Positions 43,963-53,176 of a stretch of 64,000 nucleotides of DNA are shown piece by piece (positions within the stretch are counted from its first letter, which is position 1; the number at the start of each line of letters is the position of its first letter). Source of the DNA: CAWAMD01 sp963783045 (GTDB taxonomy: Bacteria > Actinomycetota > Nitriliruptoria > Nitriliruptorales > Nitriliruptoraceae); contig CAWAMD010000005.1 of assembly GCA_963783045.1 (NCBI GenBank), positions 1,054,001 to 1,118,000 on the forward strand, given 5' to 3'. The notes beneath the pieces are model-generated. The model searched no databases. It was not told where the DNA came from and saw only the letters and a list, made by a program, of their open reading frames with translations. Position numbers and translations under genes: made by a program.

Positions 43963-45153
43963 GTGTCCCTGCCCCGACGCACGGCCACCGCCATCGCCCC
44001 CCCTCAGGGTCATGCGGGGAGCGAGCTGCTCCGCCGCGTGCGGCAGGTCGTCGACCAGGTCGTGGCGCCGAACGCCGAGCGCTACGACGACGAGGCCGCC
44101 TGGCCCGCCGACTCCTTCCGCGTCTGCGTCGAGGCGGGTCTGGTCGGCCTCGCCGTCCCGGTCGAGCACGGCGGCTCGGGCGCCCCGGTCGCCGAGCAAT
44201 GCCTGACGATCGAGGAGCTGGCCTGGGGCTGTGGTGCCACCGCCTCCTGCGTCCAGGCCAACTGGATGCCGAGCTGGCTGCTGACCGCCCACGGCACCGA
44301 GGAGCAGCAGGCGCGGTACCTGCCGGGAATCGCGGCCGGGGAGCGCCAGGGGTCCTTCGCGGTGACCGAGGCCATCGGCCGACACCAGCCCGTGGCGCCC
44401 ACGGTGGCCGCGGTCACGGGTGACGGACGATGGTCCGTCACGGGCCACAAGGCCTTCGTCGGCAACGGCGGCGTCGCGGACTTCTGCATCTTCGCGGCGC
44501 GGACACACCTGCCTGACGGGAGCGAGCCCGTCGCGTGCCTCTTCATCGCCGACCGTGACCGGCCGGGGTTCGCCGTCACGCGGGTCGTGCCCAAGATGAG
44601 CGTTCGCGGCTACCAGACCGCCGACTACGCCTTCGACGACCTTGAGGTCCGCGACGCCGACATGCTCGGCGGGCCGGGCGAGGGCATGCGGCTGGCCATG
44701 AGCACGATCGACGTGGGCCGTGTCGTGTACGCAGCGCAGGCACTCGGGATCGCGCAGCGCGCGATCGACGAGCTGGCCACCTATGCCGACCACGGCCGCG
44801 ATGAGGGGCGCCACCTCTCGCAGCACCAGGCGATCCAGTTCATGGCCGCGGATGCGGCGACCGCGACGGCCGCCGCCCGGCTGCTCACGTACCGCGCGGC
44901 AGCGGCCGTCGACGACGCCGAGCCATCAGCCGCGGCGAGCGCCGCGGCCGCGAAGTACGCGGCGTCGATGGCGGCGAAGGTAGCCGTCGACAACGCCCTG
45001 CAGGTCCATGGCGCCTACGGGCTCACCGAGGACGCAGCGGTCGAGCGGCTCTACCGCGACCAGCGCGTGCTGGAGATCGGCGTGGGCAGCAACGAGGCGA
45101 TGAAGACCGTCGTCGCCCGCGCGGTCCTGAAGGCCGGCGCACCGGAGCGGTGA
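43963..45153 (+). CDS. Acyl-CoA dehydrogenase family protein with altered flavin-site motif
   Basis: 396 aa. The usual xxTEPDAGSD is FAVTEAIGRHQPVAP, which changes residues that normally line the flavin and substrate pocket. HKAFVGNGGVADFCIFAAR, LEIGVGSNEAMKTVVARAVL (keeping an acidic residue near the catalytic position) and HGAYGLTEDAAVERLYRDQRVLE are otherwise family-like. The GTG start follows AAAGGAAG. It ends 13 bp before the convergent SnoaL stop. Dehydrogenase activity is likely but not certain. Confidence 0.85.
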   Translation: MSLPRRTATAIAPPQGHAGSELLRRVRQVVDQVVAPNAERYDDEAAWPADSFRVCVEAGLVGLAVPVEHGGSGAPVAEQCLTIEELAWGCGATASCVQANWMPSWLLTAHGTEEQQARYLPGIAAGERQGSFAVTEAIGRHQPVAPTVAAVTGDGRWSVTGHKAFVGNGGVADFCIFAARTHLPDGSEPVACLFIADRDRPGFAVTRVVPKMSVRGYQTADYAFDDLEVRDADMLGGPGEGMRLAMSTIDVGRVVYAAQALGIAQRAIDELATYADHGRDEGRHLSQHQAIQFMAADAATATAAARLLTYRAAAAVDDAEPSAAASAAAAKYAASMAAKVAVDNALQVHGAYGLTEDAAVERLYRDQRVLEIGVGSNEAMKTVVARAVLKAGAPER

Positions 45154-45166
45154 GCCCGCCGTGGCA

Positions 45167-45619
45167 TCACGTGCCCGGGTGTGGGTAGCCCTTCGCCCGG
45201 CCCTCGAGACGGCCCCGGAACAGGAAGTTGAAGCGTCGCTCGGCGAAGCGCCAGCCGCTCTCGGTACGCCGGTAGGCGTCCCGGTACACGCCGACGAACT
45301 GCACGGCGTTGCCCTCGGCGTCCACGCCGATCTCGCTCAGATACCAGCGGCCCGTCGCTACGCCCGCGTCGAGCTGCACCACGCCGCTGTGCACGACCTG
45401 GGTCAGGCTCACAAACCCCGTCAGCAGCCGCTCGAGCTGCGCCGTGACACCCGAAGGACCCCTCGCCACGTCCAACCCCGGCACGTGCCACTCGCCGTCG
45501 TCGATCCACAGCGCACCGACCCCGACCGCGTCCCGGCGGCTGACCGCGTCGGCGAAGGCCGCGACCAGATCGCTGATTGCCTGCCGGTCCGCGAGCGCCT
45601 CGTGGCTCAGTATCTCCAT
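45167..45619 (-). CDS. SnoaL/NTF2-like protein
   Basis: 150-aa single SnoaL-like domain (ADRQAISDLVAAFADAVSRRDAVGVGALWIDDGEWHV to RRTESGWRFAERRFNFLF). It overlaps the end of the flavoprotein gene upstream by 13 bp, so the two form one leftward operon controlled from the palindrome at 47016. A role as a small isomerase, dehydratase or accessory is possible; no catalytic residues are assignable. Confidence 0.8.
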   Translation of the reverse strand: MEILSHEALADRQAISDLVAAFADAVSRRDAVGVGALWIDDGEWHVPGLDVARGPSGVTAQLERLLTGFVSLTQVVHSGVVQLDAGVATGRWYLSEIGVDAEGNAVQFVGVYRDAYRRTESGWRFAERRFNFLFRGRLEGRAKGYPHPGT

Positions 45620-46983
45620 GTTCCGTCCAGTCCCTCAACGCGCCGGCCCAGCACGAGCTCGGCGCAGGTCAGCCCCGTGCGTGCCGCACGGTCGATCCCG
45701 ACGCTGCGACCCCGGTAGGTGTCGCCTCCCAGGAGCAGCCCGTCGACCCCGGGCACGACGTTGTGTGGCCGCATCGCTCCGACGAGCCCGGGCCGTGCCT
45801 TCAACCCGAAGTTGGTGATGACGTGCCGCACCCGCCATCGCGACGACGCGAGCGCCGGGTACATCTCCTCCATGTCCTGCTCGAAGGCCTCCATCAGCCG
45901 GGCCAGGCGCATCCGGTCGGCCACCGCCGGCAGGTCGCAGGCGATCCCGCACACGAAAAGGTGCTCACCGTCAGGTGCCGTCCCCGGGTCGAGGCTCGAG
46001 TGCAGGTAACCGAAGCCGGGGAGTCCGGTCCGCGGCGTCGCGTGCCACGCGGCCAACTCGCGCTCGCTGTAGGTGAAGGCGGGCTCGGTCAGCCCCGCGT
46101 AGAACCCGATCCAGCTCCCCCGGGCCTCCTCGGCAGTCAGCCGCTGGATGAGGTCCAGGTACCAATCGGGGATCGCGTCGGTCGGCAGCAGCTCCAGGAC
46201 GGCCCAGGCCGGGAGGGTGACGATGACCCGGTCGGCCTCGAGCAGCTCGACCGGCAGGAACTCGTTTGGCATCCGACGCGTGCCGCGCTCGACGTGCACC
46301 CCGCGGACCCGTCCGTCGGCGACCTCGATCGACGCGACGCTCGTGTTGCGACGTACCTCGGCACCGTGCGTCTCGGCGATGCTGCCGACCGTCTCGAACA
46401 GCCGGTCGAAGCCGCCCACGGGCACGTAGGAGTAGCCCGGCGTCCGCCGCTCGCGCAGGTGGAGCGAGCGCATGAAGAGGTTGTCGCTCGCCGAGTGGTC
46501 CTCAGGCCGGCCGGTCTGTCCTTCGAGCACGGCCATGAACTCGAAGAGGTCGATGATTCCCTCATGGGAGGTGCGCTCGGTCAGCCACCGACGCAGCGAG
46601 ACCTGGTCGTAGCGGTCGAGGTCATCGAGGTCGAGCGACGCGATCTCCCCCGCCACGGCCGTCAGCTCGTCCCGCCCCGTGTCGTATACCTCTCCGGCGG
46701 GGGTCCACCGGTCTCCGGTCCAGATCGCCATGGCGTCGTTCGTGGGTCCGTGCTCGAGCTCGTGCCCGAGGAAGCCGAGGATCGACGTGATCCCGCTGCC
46801 CGGATCCTCGAGCAGATGCGGTCCCCACTGCAGCTTGTAGCCCTCAACGTCGAAGTACCGCGCGCGCCCCGCCAGCCCCGCGTCACGCTCGATGAGCAGG
46901 ACGTCCTGGCCTTCCTTCGCCAGCACGGCGGCCGCCACGGAGCCGGCGGCACCGCCGCCGACGACGATCGTGTCGTAGGACAT
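45607..46983 (-). CDS. FAD-dependent phytoene desaturase-like oxidoreductase
   Basis: 458-aa flavoprotein. The N-terminal TIVVGGGAAGSVAAAVLAKEGQDVLLIERDAGLAGRARYF is the FAD-binding Rossmann motif, and GVDGLLLGGDTYRGRSVGIDRAARTG the C-terminal FAD motif, as in carotenoid desaturases, retinol saturases and amine oxidases. VPVGGFDRLFETVGSIAETHGAEVRRNTSV is also typical. No membrane segment is clear. It starts 33 bp after a perfect 8+8 palindrome that resembles the tetR operator at 48505, so it is probably under that regulator. Confidence 0.85.
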   Translation of the reverse strand: MSYDTIVVGGGAAGSVAAAVLAKEGQDVLLIERDAGLAGRARYFDVEGYKLQWGPHLLEDPGSGITSILGFLGHELEHGPTNDAMAIWTGDRWTPAGEVYDTGRDELTAVAGEIASLDLDDLDRYDQVSLRRWLTERTSHEGIIDLFEFMAVLEGQTGRPEDHSASDNLFMRSLHLRERRTPGYSYVPVGGFDRLFETVGSIAETHGAEVRRNTSVASIEVADGRVRGVHVERGTRRMPNEFLPVELLEADRVIVTLPAWAVLELLPTDAIPDWYLDLIQRLTAEEARGSWIGFYAGLTEPAFTYSERELAAWHATPRTGLPGFGYLHSSLDPGTAPDGEHLFVCGIACDLPAVADRMRLARLMEAFEQDMEEMYPALASSRWRVRHVITNFGLKARPGLVGAMRPHNVVPGVDGLLLGGDTYRGRSVGIDRAARTGLTCAELVLGRRVEGLDGTWRY

Positions 46984-47015
46984 GGCGCTCTGTCTCCGGT
47001 TCATCTTGTCCGATT

Positions 47016-47035
47016 TATCGACTCATCAGTCGATA
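47016..47035. promoter_or_regulatory. Perfect palindrome, likely TetR operator for the flavoprotein operon
   Basis: TATCGACT - CATC - AGTCGATA, 8-bp perfect arms, 33-52 bp upstream of the phytoene desaturase-like gene. It closely resembles the site in front of the tetR gene (48505), suggesting that the same regulator controls both. Confidence 0.7.
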
Positions 47036-47077
47036 TTCAGACTCCGATCCTAGCGGTCCGGCGCGAGCCCGGGGGTC

Positions 47078-47868
47078 TCACCGGCCCTCGAATCGCGGCT
47101 CGCGTCGCTCGCGAAACGCCGCGAAGCCCTCAGCGAAGTCGTGGCTGGCGAACAGCCCAGGCTGGACAAGTCGCTCGAAGACCTGGGTCGTCCACAGGTC
47201 CGTCTCGAGCGCCTTGTTCATGATGACCTTGGCCGCACCGAGCGCCTTCGTCGGCCCCGCCGCGAGCTCACGCGCGTAGTCCCGTGCGGCCGCACCGAAC
47301 CCCTCCGCCGGCAGTACCCGCGAGCACAGCCCCAACTGCAGCGCCTCTTGCGCCTCGACGACGCGGCCGCTGAAGATGAGCTCCTTGGCTGGGAGCAGCC
47401 CGATCTGTCGCGGAAGGAACCACAGTGCCGCGTGGTCGGGGATGATTCCCCGTCGCGTGAAGACGGGACCGAAGCGCGCCCGCTCCGAGGCGAGCACGAC
47501 GTCGCAGGCGACTGCCAGCGCGAAGCCCGCCCCCATGGCCGGCCCGTCGACGGCCGAGACCACGGGCTTCTCGGCATGGAAGATCCGCCCCGCCACGTCC
47601 GCCGAGATCTGTGTCCAGCGGTCCTCGAACGTTCGAGCGGAGAGTCCCCCGCCAGCTCCTCGGGGTCACCCCCCGCGCTGAACGCGCGGCCCGCCTCATC
47701 GCCGATGAGCAGGATCGCCCGGACTCCGCGGTCCCAGACGGCCCGCCGGACCGCATCGAACAGGGCATCGAGCATGGCGGTGTCCATGCCGTTGTAGCGA
47801 CCGGGCCGGGAGAGCACGATCGTCCGAAGCCCAGCCTCCTGCTCCTCGTGTACCTCACCCGCCGCCAT
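47078..47868 (-). pseudogene. Crotonase family protein (PaaG-like), frameshifted near 47632
   Basis: Enoyl-CoA hydratase/isomerase of about 263 aa in two frames. The first has LSRPGRYNGMDTAMLDALFDA and GRAFSAGGDPEELAG, the second FEDRWTQISADVAGRIFHAEKPVVSAVDGPAMGAGFALAVACD and FGPVFTRRGIIPDHAALWFLPRQIG. The IIPDH segment has an Asp instead of the hydratase Glu, as in PaaG-type isomerases. One missing base after LER (about 47632) would give a continuous protein. The ATG lies 14 bp inside the end of the tetR gene, so they are co-transcribed. Confidence 0.83.
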
Positions 47869-48487
47869 CGTCGTCCTCCAGTTCCGTCGTAGCCATGCCA
47901 TGCAGGAAGATCCGGGTGAAGTCCCCCGCCACCTCGTCGACGTCCCAGCCGGCGGACGGCTCGTAGCGGAGGGCGAACCAGTTGCACATCCCGAGCAGCG
48001 CCGTCGTCGCCACGGAAGGGTCCTGCACGCGCAGGCTCCCGTCACGCATGCCGGCCAGCAGCAGCTGCCGGACACCGCTGACGTACTCGCGGTCGAGGGC
48101 GCGGATCTCGGCGGGGACGGGAAGCTGCCGGTCGTTCTCCAGATAGATCGCGATGGCGGGATGATGCGTGACGACGTTGGTCAGGTGGCGGCGCACCACC
48201 GCGACGAGCCGCTCCTCCAGCAGACGGTCCTCGTCGGCCAGCACCGCGCGAAGGTGGGTCAACGCACCACGGTAGGGCTCGAGGACGGCGTCGAAGAGCA
48301 GCTGCTCCTTCGTCTCCACGTAGTGGTACAGGCTGCCCTTGGTGATGCCGAGCGCCGCGGCGATGTCGTCCATGGTGGCACCCGCGTAGCCGCGCTCCCG
48401 GAACACCCGCCGCGCCGCCGCCGCGATCTCGGCGCGCGTCTTCGGTGGTCGCCCTCGCGGCCGGCCGACGGCACCGGACCCGCCCAC
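47855..48487 (-). CDS. TetR family transcriptional regulator
   Basis: 210-aa one-component regulator. The N-terminal helix-turn-helix is AAARRVFRERGYAGATMDDIAAALGITKGSLYHYVETKEQLLFDAV, and the rest is an all-helical ligand domain. The GTG start is chosen because AGAAGGAG precedes it; an upstream ATG at 48514 lies inside the palindrome. The palindrome 48505-48524 sits between this gene and the LLM gene, so it probably represses itself and the divergent gene. A very similar site lies before the flavoprotein operon at 47016. Its ligand may be an acyl-CoA, by context. Confidence 0.9.
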   Translation of the reverse strand: MGGSGAVGRPRGRPPKTRAEIAAAARRVFRERGYAGATMDDIAAALGITKGSLYHYVETKEQLLFDAVLEPYRGALTHLRAVLADEDRLLEERLVAVVRRHLTNVVTHHPAIAIYLENDRQLPVPAEIRALDREYVSGVRQLLLAGMRDGSLRVQDPSVATTALLGMCNWFALRYEPSAGWDVDEVAGDFTRIFLHGMATTELEDDDGGG

Positions 48488-48504
48488 GCGCGCTCCTTCT
48501 GTAA

Positions 48505-48524
48505 TATCGACCATACGGTAGATA
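48505..48524. promoter_or_regulatory. Near-perfect palindrome, likely TetR autoregulatory operator
   Basis: TATCGACC - ATAC - GGTAGATA (one mismatch between arms), 18 bp before the tetR start and 24 bp before the LLM start. Same arm sequence and 4-bp spacer as the site at 47016. Confidence 0.75.
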
Positions 48525-48547
48525 CTAAGTGACCGGGAGAAAGACTG

Positions 48548-49618
48548 ATGACGAAGCCGACCGGGCCGGGCCGGATCCGCGTCGGCATTCCCGGGTCGCA
48601 GCTGCCGGCGCGCGACGTGACCCGGGCGGCACGGGCGGCCGAGGACGCTGGCTTCGACTCGATGTGGTGGGCGGACCGGCTCATGGGATGGCTGCCCGAC
48701 GGCCCCCATGCGCTGCTCGATCCCGTGCCGGTCATGGCCGCCACCGCCATCCGGACCCAGCAGCTGCAGCTCGGGACCGCGGTCGCCGACCCGCTGCGTC
48801 GGCACCCCGCTCAGCTCGCGCAGACCGCCCTGTCGCTGCAGCACCTCGCCGGTGGACGCCTCATCCTCGGTGTCGGCGCCGGCGAGGCCGCTGGCACGCT
48901 TCCGTACGGGATCTCCTACGAAACCCCGGTTTCCCGACTCGAGGAAGCGCTGCAGGTGCTGCGGCTGCTCATGAACACCCCCGAGCCCGTCGACTTCGAC
49001 GGGGAGCACTACCGGCTCGACCACGCGCTGTGCGGGCTCTCCGCGTCGGTCGAAGCGCCGCCGATCTGGATCGCCGCGCACGGCCCACGGACGCTCCGCC
49101 TGACTGGCACCTACGGCGACGGCTGGCTGCCGACCGGCCACGGCGCCGACCGCTGGGGCGAGGGCTGGCGCCGCATTCGGGAGGCTGCCATCCTCGCCGG
49201 ACGCGACCCCGGCGGCATCGAAGGTGGCGTGTTCTGCTGGATGGTGGCGGCCGGGGACCGGACAACCGCGCGGCGGCTGCTGGCGGAGCCGGCGCTGCGC
49301 GCCCTCGGGCTGCTGCTCCCCCAGGGCGCTCTGACGAGGACACCGCTGCGCGAGGGACCCTGGCGGGCGCTCGTCCCCAGCCGCGGCGGGGTCGACGAGC
49401 TGGCGGCGGAGATTGATCCCGACGAGCTCGCGCAGGTGGTACCGCACGGCAGCCCCGACGACATCGCGGCCGACCTGATCGGCTACGTACACGCCGGCGC
49501 GACGCACCTCGTGCTGGCCGACATGAGCCCGACCGTCGGCATGGACAACGGGCTCGGCTTGCGTCCACTGGAGACGCTGACCGCCGTGCGCGATGCCGTC
49601 CGGTCGCGGCTCAGCTGA
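48548..49618 (+). CDS. LLM-class (luciferase-like) flavin/F420-dependent oxidoreductase
   Basis: 356 aa. MWWADRLMGW, LQLGTAVADPLRRHPAQLAQTALSLQHLAGGRLILGVGAGEAAG and IWIAAHGPRTLRLTGTYGDGWLPTGHG are typical of F420-dependent luciferase-like proteins. It is a paralogue of the gene at 38282. GGGAGAAAG precedes the ATG. Divergent from tetR across a shared operator, so it is probably a direct target. The stop overlaps the convergent ligase gene by 8 bases. Confidence 0.87.
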   Translation: MTKPTGPGRIRVGIPGSQLPARDVTRAARAAEDAGFDSMWWADRLMGWLPDGPHALLDPVPVMAATAIRTQQLQLGTAVADPLRRHPAQLAQTALSLQHLAGGRLILGVGAGEAAGTLPYGISYETPVSRLEEALQVLRLLMNTPEPVDFDGEHYRLDHALCGLSASVEAPPIWIAAHGPRTLRLTGTYGDGWLPTGHGADRWGEGWRRIREAAILAGRDPGGIEGGVFCWMVAAGDRTTARRLLAEPALRALGLLLPQGALTRTPLREGPWRALVPSRGGVDELAAEIDPDELAQVVPHGSPDDIAADLIGYVHAGATHLVLADMSPTVGMDNGLGLRPLETLTAVRDAVRSRLS

Positions 49619-51137
49619 CGCGGCGTTCACGGTCCTGCCAGTGCTCCACGCGGAGCACGCGCTTGAGGACCTTGCCGGTCGCATTCTTCGGTAGCTCCGG
49701 CACGAACTCGACGCTCTTCGGGACCTTGTAGTTGGCGAGCCGGCCGCGGCAGTGCTCGAGCAACTGCTCAGCGGTCGGCGGATCCTCCCCGCGGACGGCG
49801 ACGACCGCGTGCACGGCCTCACCCCAGCGCTCGCTCGGGACCCCGATGACGGCGGCCTCGAGCACCGACGCGTGCTCGTAGAGCACGTCCTCGATCTCCC
49901 GGGGGTAGACGTTCTCCCCACCGCTGATGATCATGTCCTTGAGGCGGTCCGCGATGTACAGGTAGCCGTCCTCGGACCGGTAACCGAGATCGCCGGTGTG
50001 CATCCAGCCACCGCGCAAGGCATGGGCGGTGGCGTCCGGGTCGTTCCAGTACCCGTCCATGACACTGGGGCCGCGGCTGATGATCTCCCCGATCTCGCCG
50101 ACAGCCACGTCCTTGTCGTCGAGGTCGACGATACGGGTGTCGAAGGACAGCGAGTCCGTCCCGGCCGATGCGAGCCGCTCCGGGAACCGGTCCGGGTCGT
50201 GGTCGGCGGGTCGCAACAGGGACGAGCCGGCGGTCTCGGTCATGCCGTAGAACTGCAGGAAGTCGCAGCGCAGGGTGGCCATGGCGCGCCGCAGCACCTC
50301 TGGGGAGATCGGCGAGGCGCCGTACAGGACCATCCGCAGCGCATCGAGCGTGACCGGCTGCTCGAGCAGGTGCTCCGCAACGAGGTTGATCATTGTCGGC
50401 ACGAGCAGCACGTGGCTCGCCGCGTGGTCCCCCAGCAGGTCGACGGTCCCGGCGGGGTCGAACGTCCGCATCATCACGGACGTGGCCCCACGGTAGGTGA
50501 AGGCGTATGTGACGTGGGCGGCCATGTGGAACATGGGCAGCACCTGGAGGAACACGTCCGACGGGTCGATCTCGATCTCGAGCCCGAACATGTTGACGCG
50601 GGACCACAGGGCGTGGTTGGAGAGGATCGCGCCCCTCGGCCGTCCGGTCGTGCCGCTGGTGTAGAGCAGGCTGGAGGCCTCCTCGGCCCGGATCGGGACC
50701 GGGCAGGCACCGCCCGGGTCGGCCGCGGCGAGCGCCGCCTCGTAGGACGCTCCAGTGCCGGCGTCGCCGAGATGCCACACCGTCGGCACGTCGAGGGCGG
50801 CCGCCTGCTCGGCCAAGCGCGGTCCGTGGATGAGGAGCGTCGGGGTGCTGTCCGCCACGATGTAGGCGAGCTCGGGCACGGCCAGCCGGTAGTTGAGCGG
50901 CACCAGGATCACCCGGGCGCGCTGTGCCGCCACCTGGATCTCGAGGTACTCGATCTCGTTCAGCGCCAGCAGCGCGACGCGGTCGCCGGGGCGCAGCCCC
51001 GCGTTGCGGAAGGCCATGGCCAGCCGGTGCGCGCGGTCGTCCACCTCCGCGAACGTGAGCTGCCGGTCGCCTTCGACCATCGCAGGTCGCGACGGAAAGC
51101 GCTTCACGGCATTGGCGAGCAGGTCGGGGATCTCCAT
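49611..51137 (-). CDS. AMP-dependent acyl-CoA ligase
   Basis: 508-aa acyl-CoA synthetase with LLYTSGTTGRPRGAIL, FLQFYGMTETAGSSLL, MHTGDLGYRSEDGYLYIADRLKDMIISGGENVYPREIE and LPKNATGKVLKRVLR. The segments DVFLQVLPMFHMAAHVTYAF and LLVPTMINL match the paralogue at 41878. It is divergent from the TIM-barrel isomerase at the operator 51171. The ATG at 51137 starts at the family-typical EIPDLLANAVKRFP. Confidence 0.9.
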   Translation of the reverse strand: MEIPDLLANAVKRFPSRPAMVEGDRQLTFAEVDDRAHRLAMAFRNAGLRPGDRVALLALNEIEYLEIQVAAQRARVILVPLNYRLAVPELAYIVADSTPTLLIHGPRLAEQAAALDVPTVWHLGDAGTGASYEAALAAADPGGACPVPIRAEEASSLLYTSGTTGRPRGAILSNHALWSRVNMFGLEIEIDPSDVFLQVLPMFHMAAHVTYAFTYRGATSVMMRTFDPAGTVDLLGDHAASHVLLVPTMINLVAEHLLEQPVTLDALRMVLYGASPISPEVLRRAMATLRCDFLQFYGMTETAGSSLLRPADHDPDRFPERLASAGTDSLSFDTRIVDLDDKDVAVGEIGEIISRGPSVMDGYWNDPDATAHALRGGWMHTGDLGYRSEDGYLYIADRLKDMIISGGENVYPREIEDVLYEHASVLEAAVIGVPSERWGEAVHAVVAVRGEDPPTAEQLLEHCRGRLANYKVPKSVEFVPELPKNATGKVLKRVLRVEHWQDRERRVS

Positions 51138-51170
51138 CCGGCATCCTTCACGATGTGGCCGACTTATCTT

Positions 51171-51186
51171 ACGTATAACGATAGAT
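51171..51186. promoter_or_regulatory. ACGT-type shared operator (site n)
   Basis: ACGT-ATA-ACGA followed by TAGAT and preceded by ATCTT, giving the most symmetric instance of the extended palindrome (ATCT-N-ACGT-N3-ACGA-N-AGAT). It lies between the divergent ligase and TIM-barrel genes. Confidence 0.65.
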
Positions 51187-51233
51187 GTTCGGTAGCGTCG
51201 CTGCCGTGTCCGCCGTCCGGGAGATGGCCGATC

Positions 51234-52050
51234 ATGCTCGATCCCCCGCTGCTGCTCAGCGCCCGCACCCTGCGCGTGCCCCTGGCTCGCCGCATCGACG
51301 CCGCGGCGACCGCCGGGTTCGACGGGCTGGGCGTCCGCATGGCCGACCATCGGGCCGCCGCCGACGGCGCGGTCAGGCAGCTACGTGCGCGGCTCGACGA
51401 CGCCGGGCTGGCCGCGCCCGAGCTCGAGGTGCTGTGGGACTGGGCGGCGGCCGACAGCGACGCCGCCACCCGTGCCCGTCGACACGAGGACGAGCTGTAC
51501 GCGACGGCCGACGCCTTCGGGTGTTGGTACGTCGTCGTCGCCGGCGACCTACACGGGTCGACGGCCCACGCGTCGGCGCGGTTCGCGGCGCTCTGCGACC
51601 GTGCGGCGGCACACGGGCTCACGGTCGCCCTCGAGTTCCTGCCGTGGACGACCATCCCTGATCTCACAACGGCCTGGACCGTGGTCCGCGACGCAGGCCG
51701 TCCCAACGGCGGCATCCTGCTCGACACCTGGCACTGGTTCCGCGGCCCGAGCGACGACGGCCAGCTGAACGCCGTCCCCGCGGATCGGATCGTCGCCGTG
51801 CAGCTCAGCGATGCGCCGGCCGTGGGGATCCCCCAACGTCCTCGACGACACGCTGCATCACCGCCTCCCCCCTGGTGCGGGCGAGTTGTCCATCACGGCG
51901 CTGCTGGCGACCCTGCGCTCGCACGGCGTGCGCTGCCCCGTGTCCGTCGAGGTCCTCGCCGACGATATCGCCGCCATGGCGCCCCTCGACGCGGCCCGGC
52001 TGCTGTACCGTGCCAGCGTTGAGGTCCTGACCGCGGCCGGCTGGTGGTGA
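51234..52050 (+). pseudogene. Sugar phosphate isomerase/epimerase-like TIM-barrel protein, frameshifted near 51833
   Basis: TIM-barrel protein of about 270 aa of the xylose-isomerase-like/AP-endonuclease-2 superfamily. LARRIDAAATAGFDGLGVRMADH, AAHGLTVALEFLPWTTIPDLTTAW, GGILLDTWHWFRGP and AVQLSDAPAV lie in the first frame. NVLDDTLHHRLPPGAGELSITALLATLRSHGVRCPVSVEVL lies in the second. The Glu, Asp, His and Glu metal ligands are visible over the two frames. The break falls in a run of five C near 51833, a likely indel. Substrate unknown; relatives isomerise sugars or inositols. Confidence 0.75.
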
Positions 52051-52057
52051 GCCGCCG

Positions 52058-53176
52058 CTACCCCTCGACCACCAGCGACCCGTCGACGACCCGGTGGAAG
52101 TGCACGAGCCGCTCCTCCTCGCCGCCGAGGCGGACGGTGGTGAAGGCGGGCGATGCCATGCCGGCCGCGAGCTGGGCCAGCGTTTCCAGGTCCTCGTCGA
52201 GCACCTTCGAGAACTCCTCCCACTGGGCGTCGTAGGCGGCGGCGTGGCGGTCGCTCGCGGGCGGGTCGGCGAGCATCGTGGTATGGACGATGGTGGTGTC
52301 GACGGCCACGGGGTCGAACACCAGTGCGATCCCCCAGCGCGCCAGGAGGTTGAGCACCACGTTCGGGAACAGCGTGTAGTTGCAGTGGTCGCGGGCCTGC
52401 TCGGTCAGCAGGTCCTTGCCGTGTCCCGTCGCGGCACTACCGGCACTGACGTCCCGACGGCCCTTGGCTTCGGCCAGGCTGCGTCGGACGGGGATGACCA
52501 TGCGGGAGTGGATCCCGTCGTAGCGGAACGTCGACGCCTTGCCGTCCACGAGCCGCCCCACTGTTCCCTGGTGCACGAACGGTACGTGGTAGGTCTCGTT
52601 GAAGGCGTCGACCGCCGCCTTCCAGTTGAGTGGGATGGTGTCCGACCGGCTCGCCCAGCGGATCTGCTCGTCGAGCCGGTAGCGGTCGAGCTCCTCGGCC
52701 CACGGCCCGAGCCAGGCATCGAAGGGCTCGGGGGCGGGGCTCGCGTGAACCCAGACCCAGCCGCCCCAGACCCGGGAGGCCAGCGGTCGCAGCCCACACG
52801 CGGCCAGCTCGAGACCGTCGAAGCGGGAGCGTCCGGGTACCGCCTCCAGCGCACCGTCGAGCGCGTATCCCCAGCCGTGGTAGGGGCACTGCAGCCGCCG
52901 CCCCTCGACGCGGCCGCGCACCACCTGCGACCCACGGTGGGCACAGACGTTGTCGAACACGCGGACCACCCCGTCCCTCCGCGTGGCAACGAGGGGCCGG
53001 CGCGCCGCGACGAACGCCGCCCCGCCCTCCTGCGGGAGGTCATCGACGCGTGGTCCGAGCAGCCAGTTACCGGCGAAGACCGTGGCCAACTCACGCGCAA
53101 ATCGGTCCGGGTCGCGGTACGCGTCGGCGCGGACCTCCTCCAGCAGCGCAGGGGGTTCGCTCGTGTCATGTCGCAT
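52058..53176 (-). CDS. Aromatic ring-hydroxylating dioxygenase-type Rieske oxygenase alpha subunit
   Basis: 372 aa. The Rieske cluster is C78-x-H80 (CAHRG) and C97-x2-H100 (CPYHGW). The mononuclear iron site is in NWKAAVDAFNETYHVPFVH with His197 and His202. It is of the size and type of Rieske oxygenases that act on aromatic or quaternary-ammonium substrates. No ferredoxin, reductase or beta subunit is adjacent. The ATG overlaps the MFS gene by 11 bp, so uptake and oxygenation are probably linked. Confidence 0.9.
   Translation of the reverse strand: MRHDTSEPPALLEEVRADAYRDPDRFARELATVFAGNWLLGPRVDDLPQEGGAAFVAARRPLVATRRDGVVRVFDNVCAHRGSQVVRGRVEGRRLQCPYHGWGYALDGALEAVPGRSRFDGLELAACGLRPLASRVWGGWVWVHASPAPEPFDAWLGPWAEELDRYRLDEQIRWASRSDTIPLNWKAAVDAFNETYHVPFVHQGTVGRLVDGKASTFRYDGIHSRMVIPVRRSLAEAKGRRDVSAGSAATGHGKDLLTEQARDHCNYTLFPNVVLNLLARWGIALVFDPVAVDTTIVHTTMLADPPASDRHAAAYDAQWEEFSKVLDEDLETLAQLAAGMASPAFTTVRLGGEEERLVHFHRVVDGSLVVEG

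Noticed and set aside
49752..52022. A 756-codon plus-strand frame over the ligase and the TIM-barrel gene
   Set aside because: Only the part after 51234 is conserved; the earlier part is antisense to the ligase.
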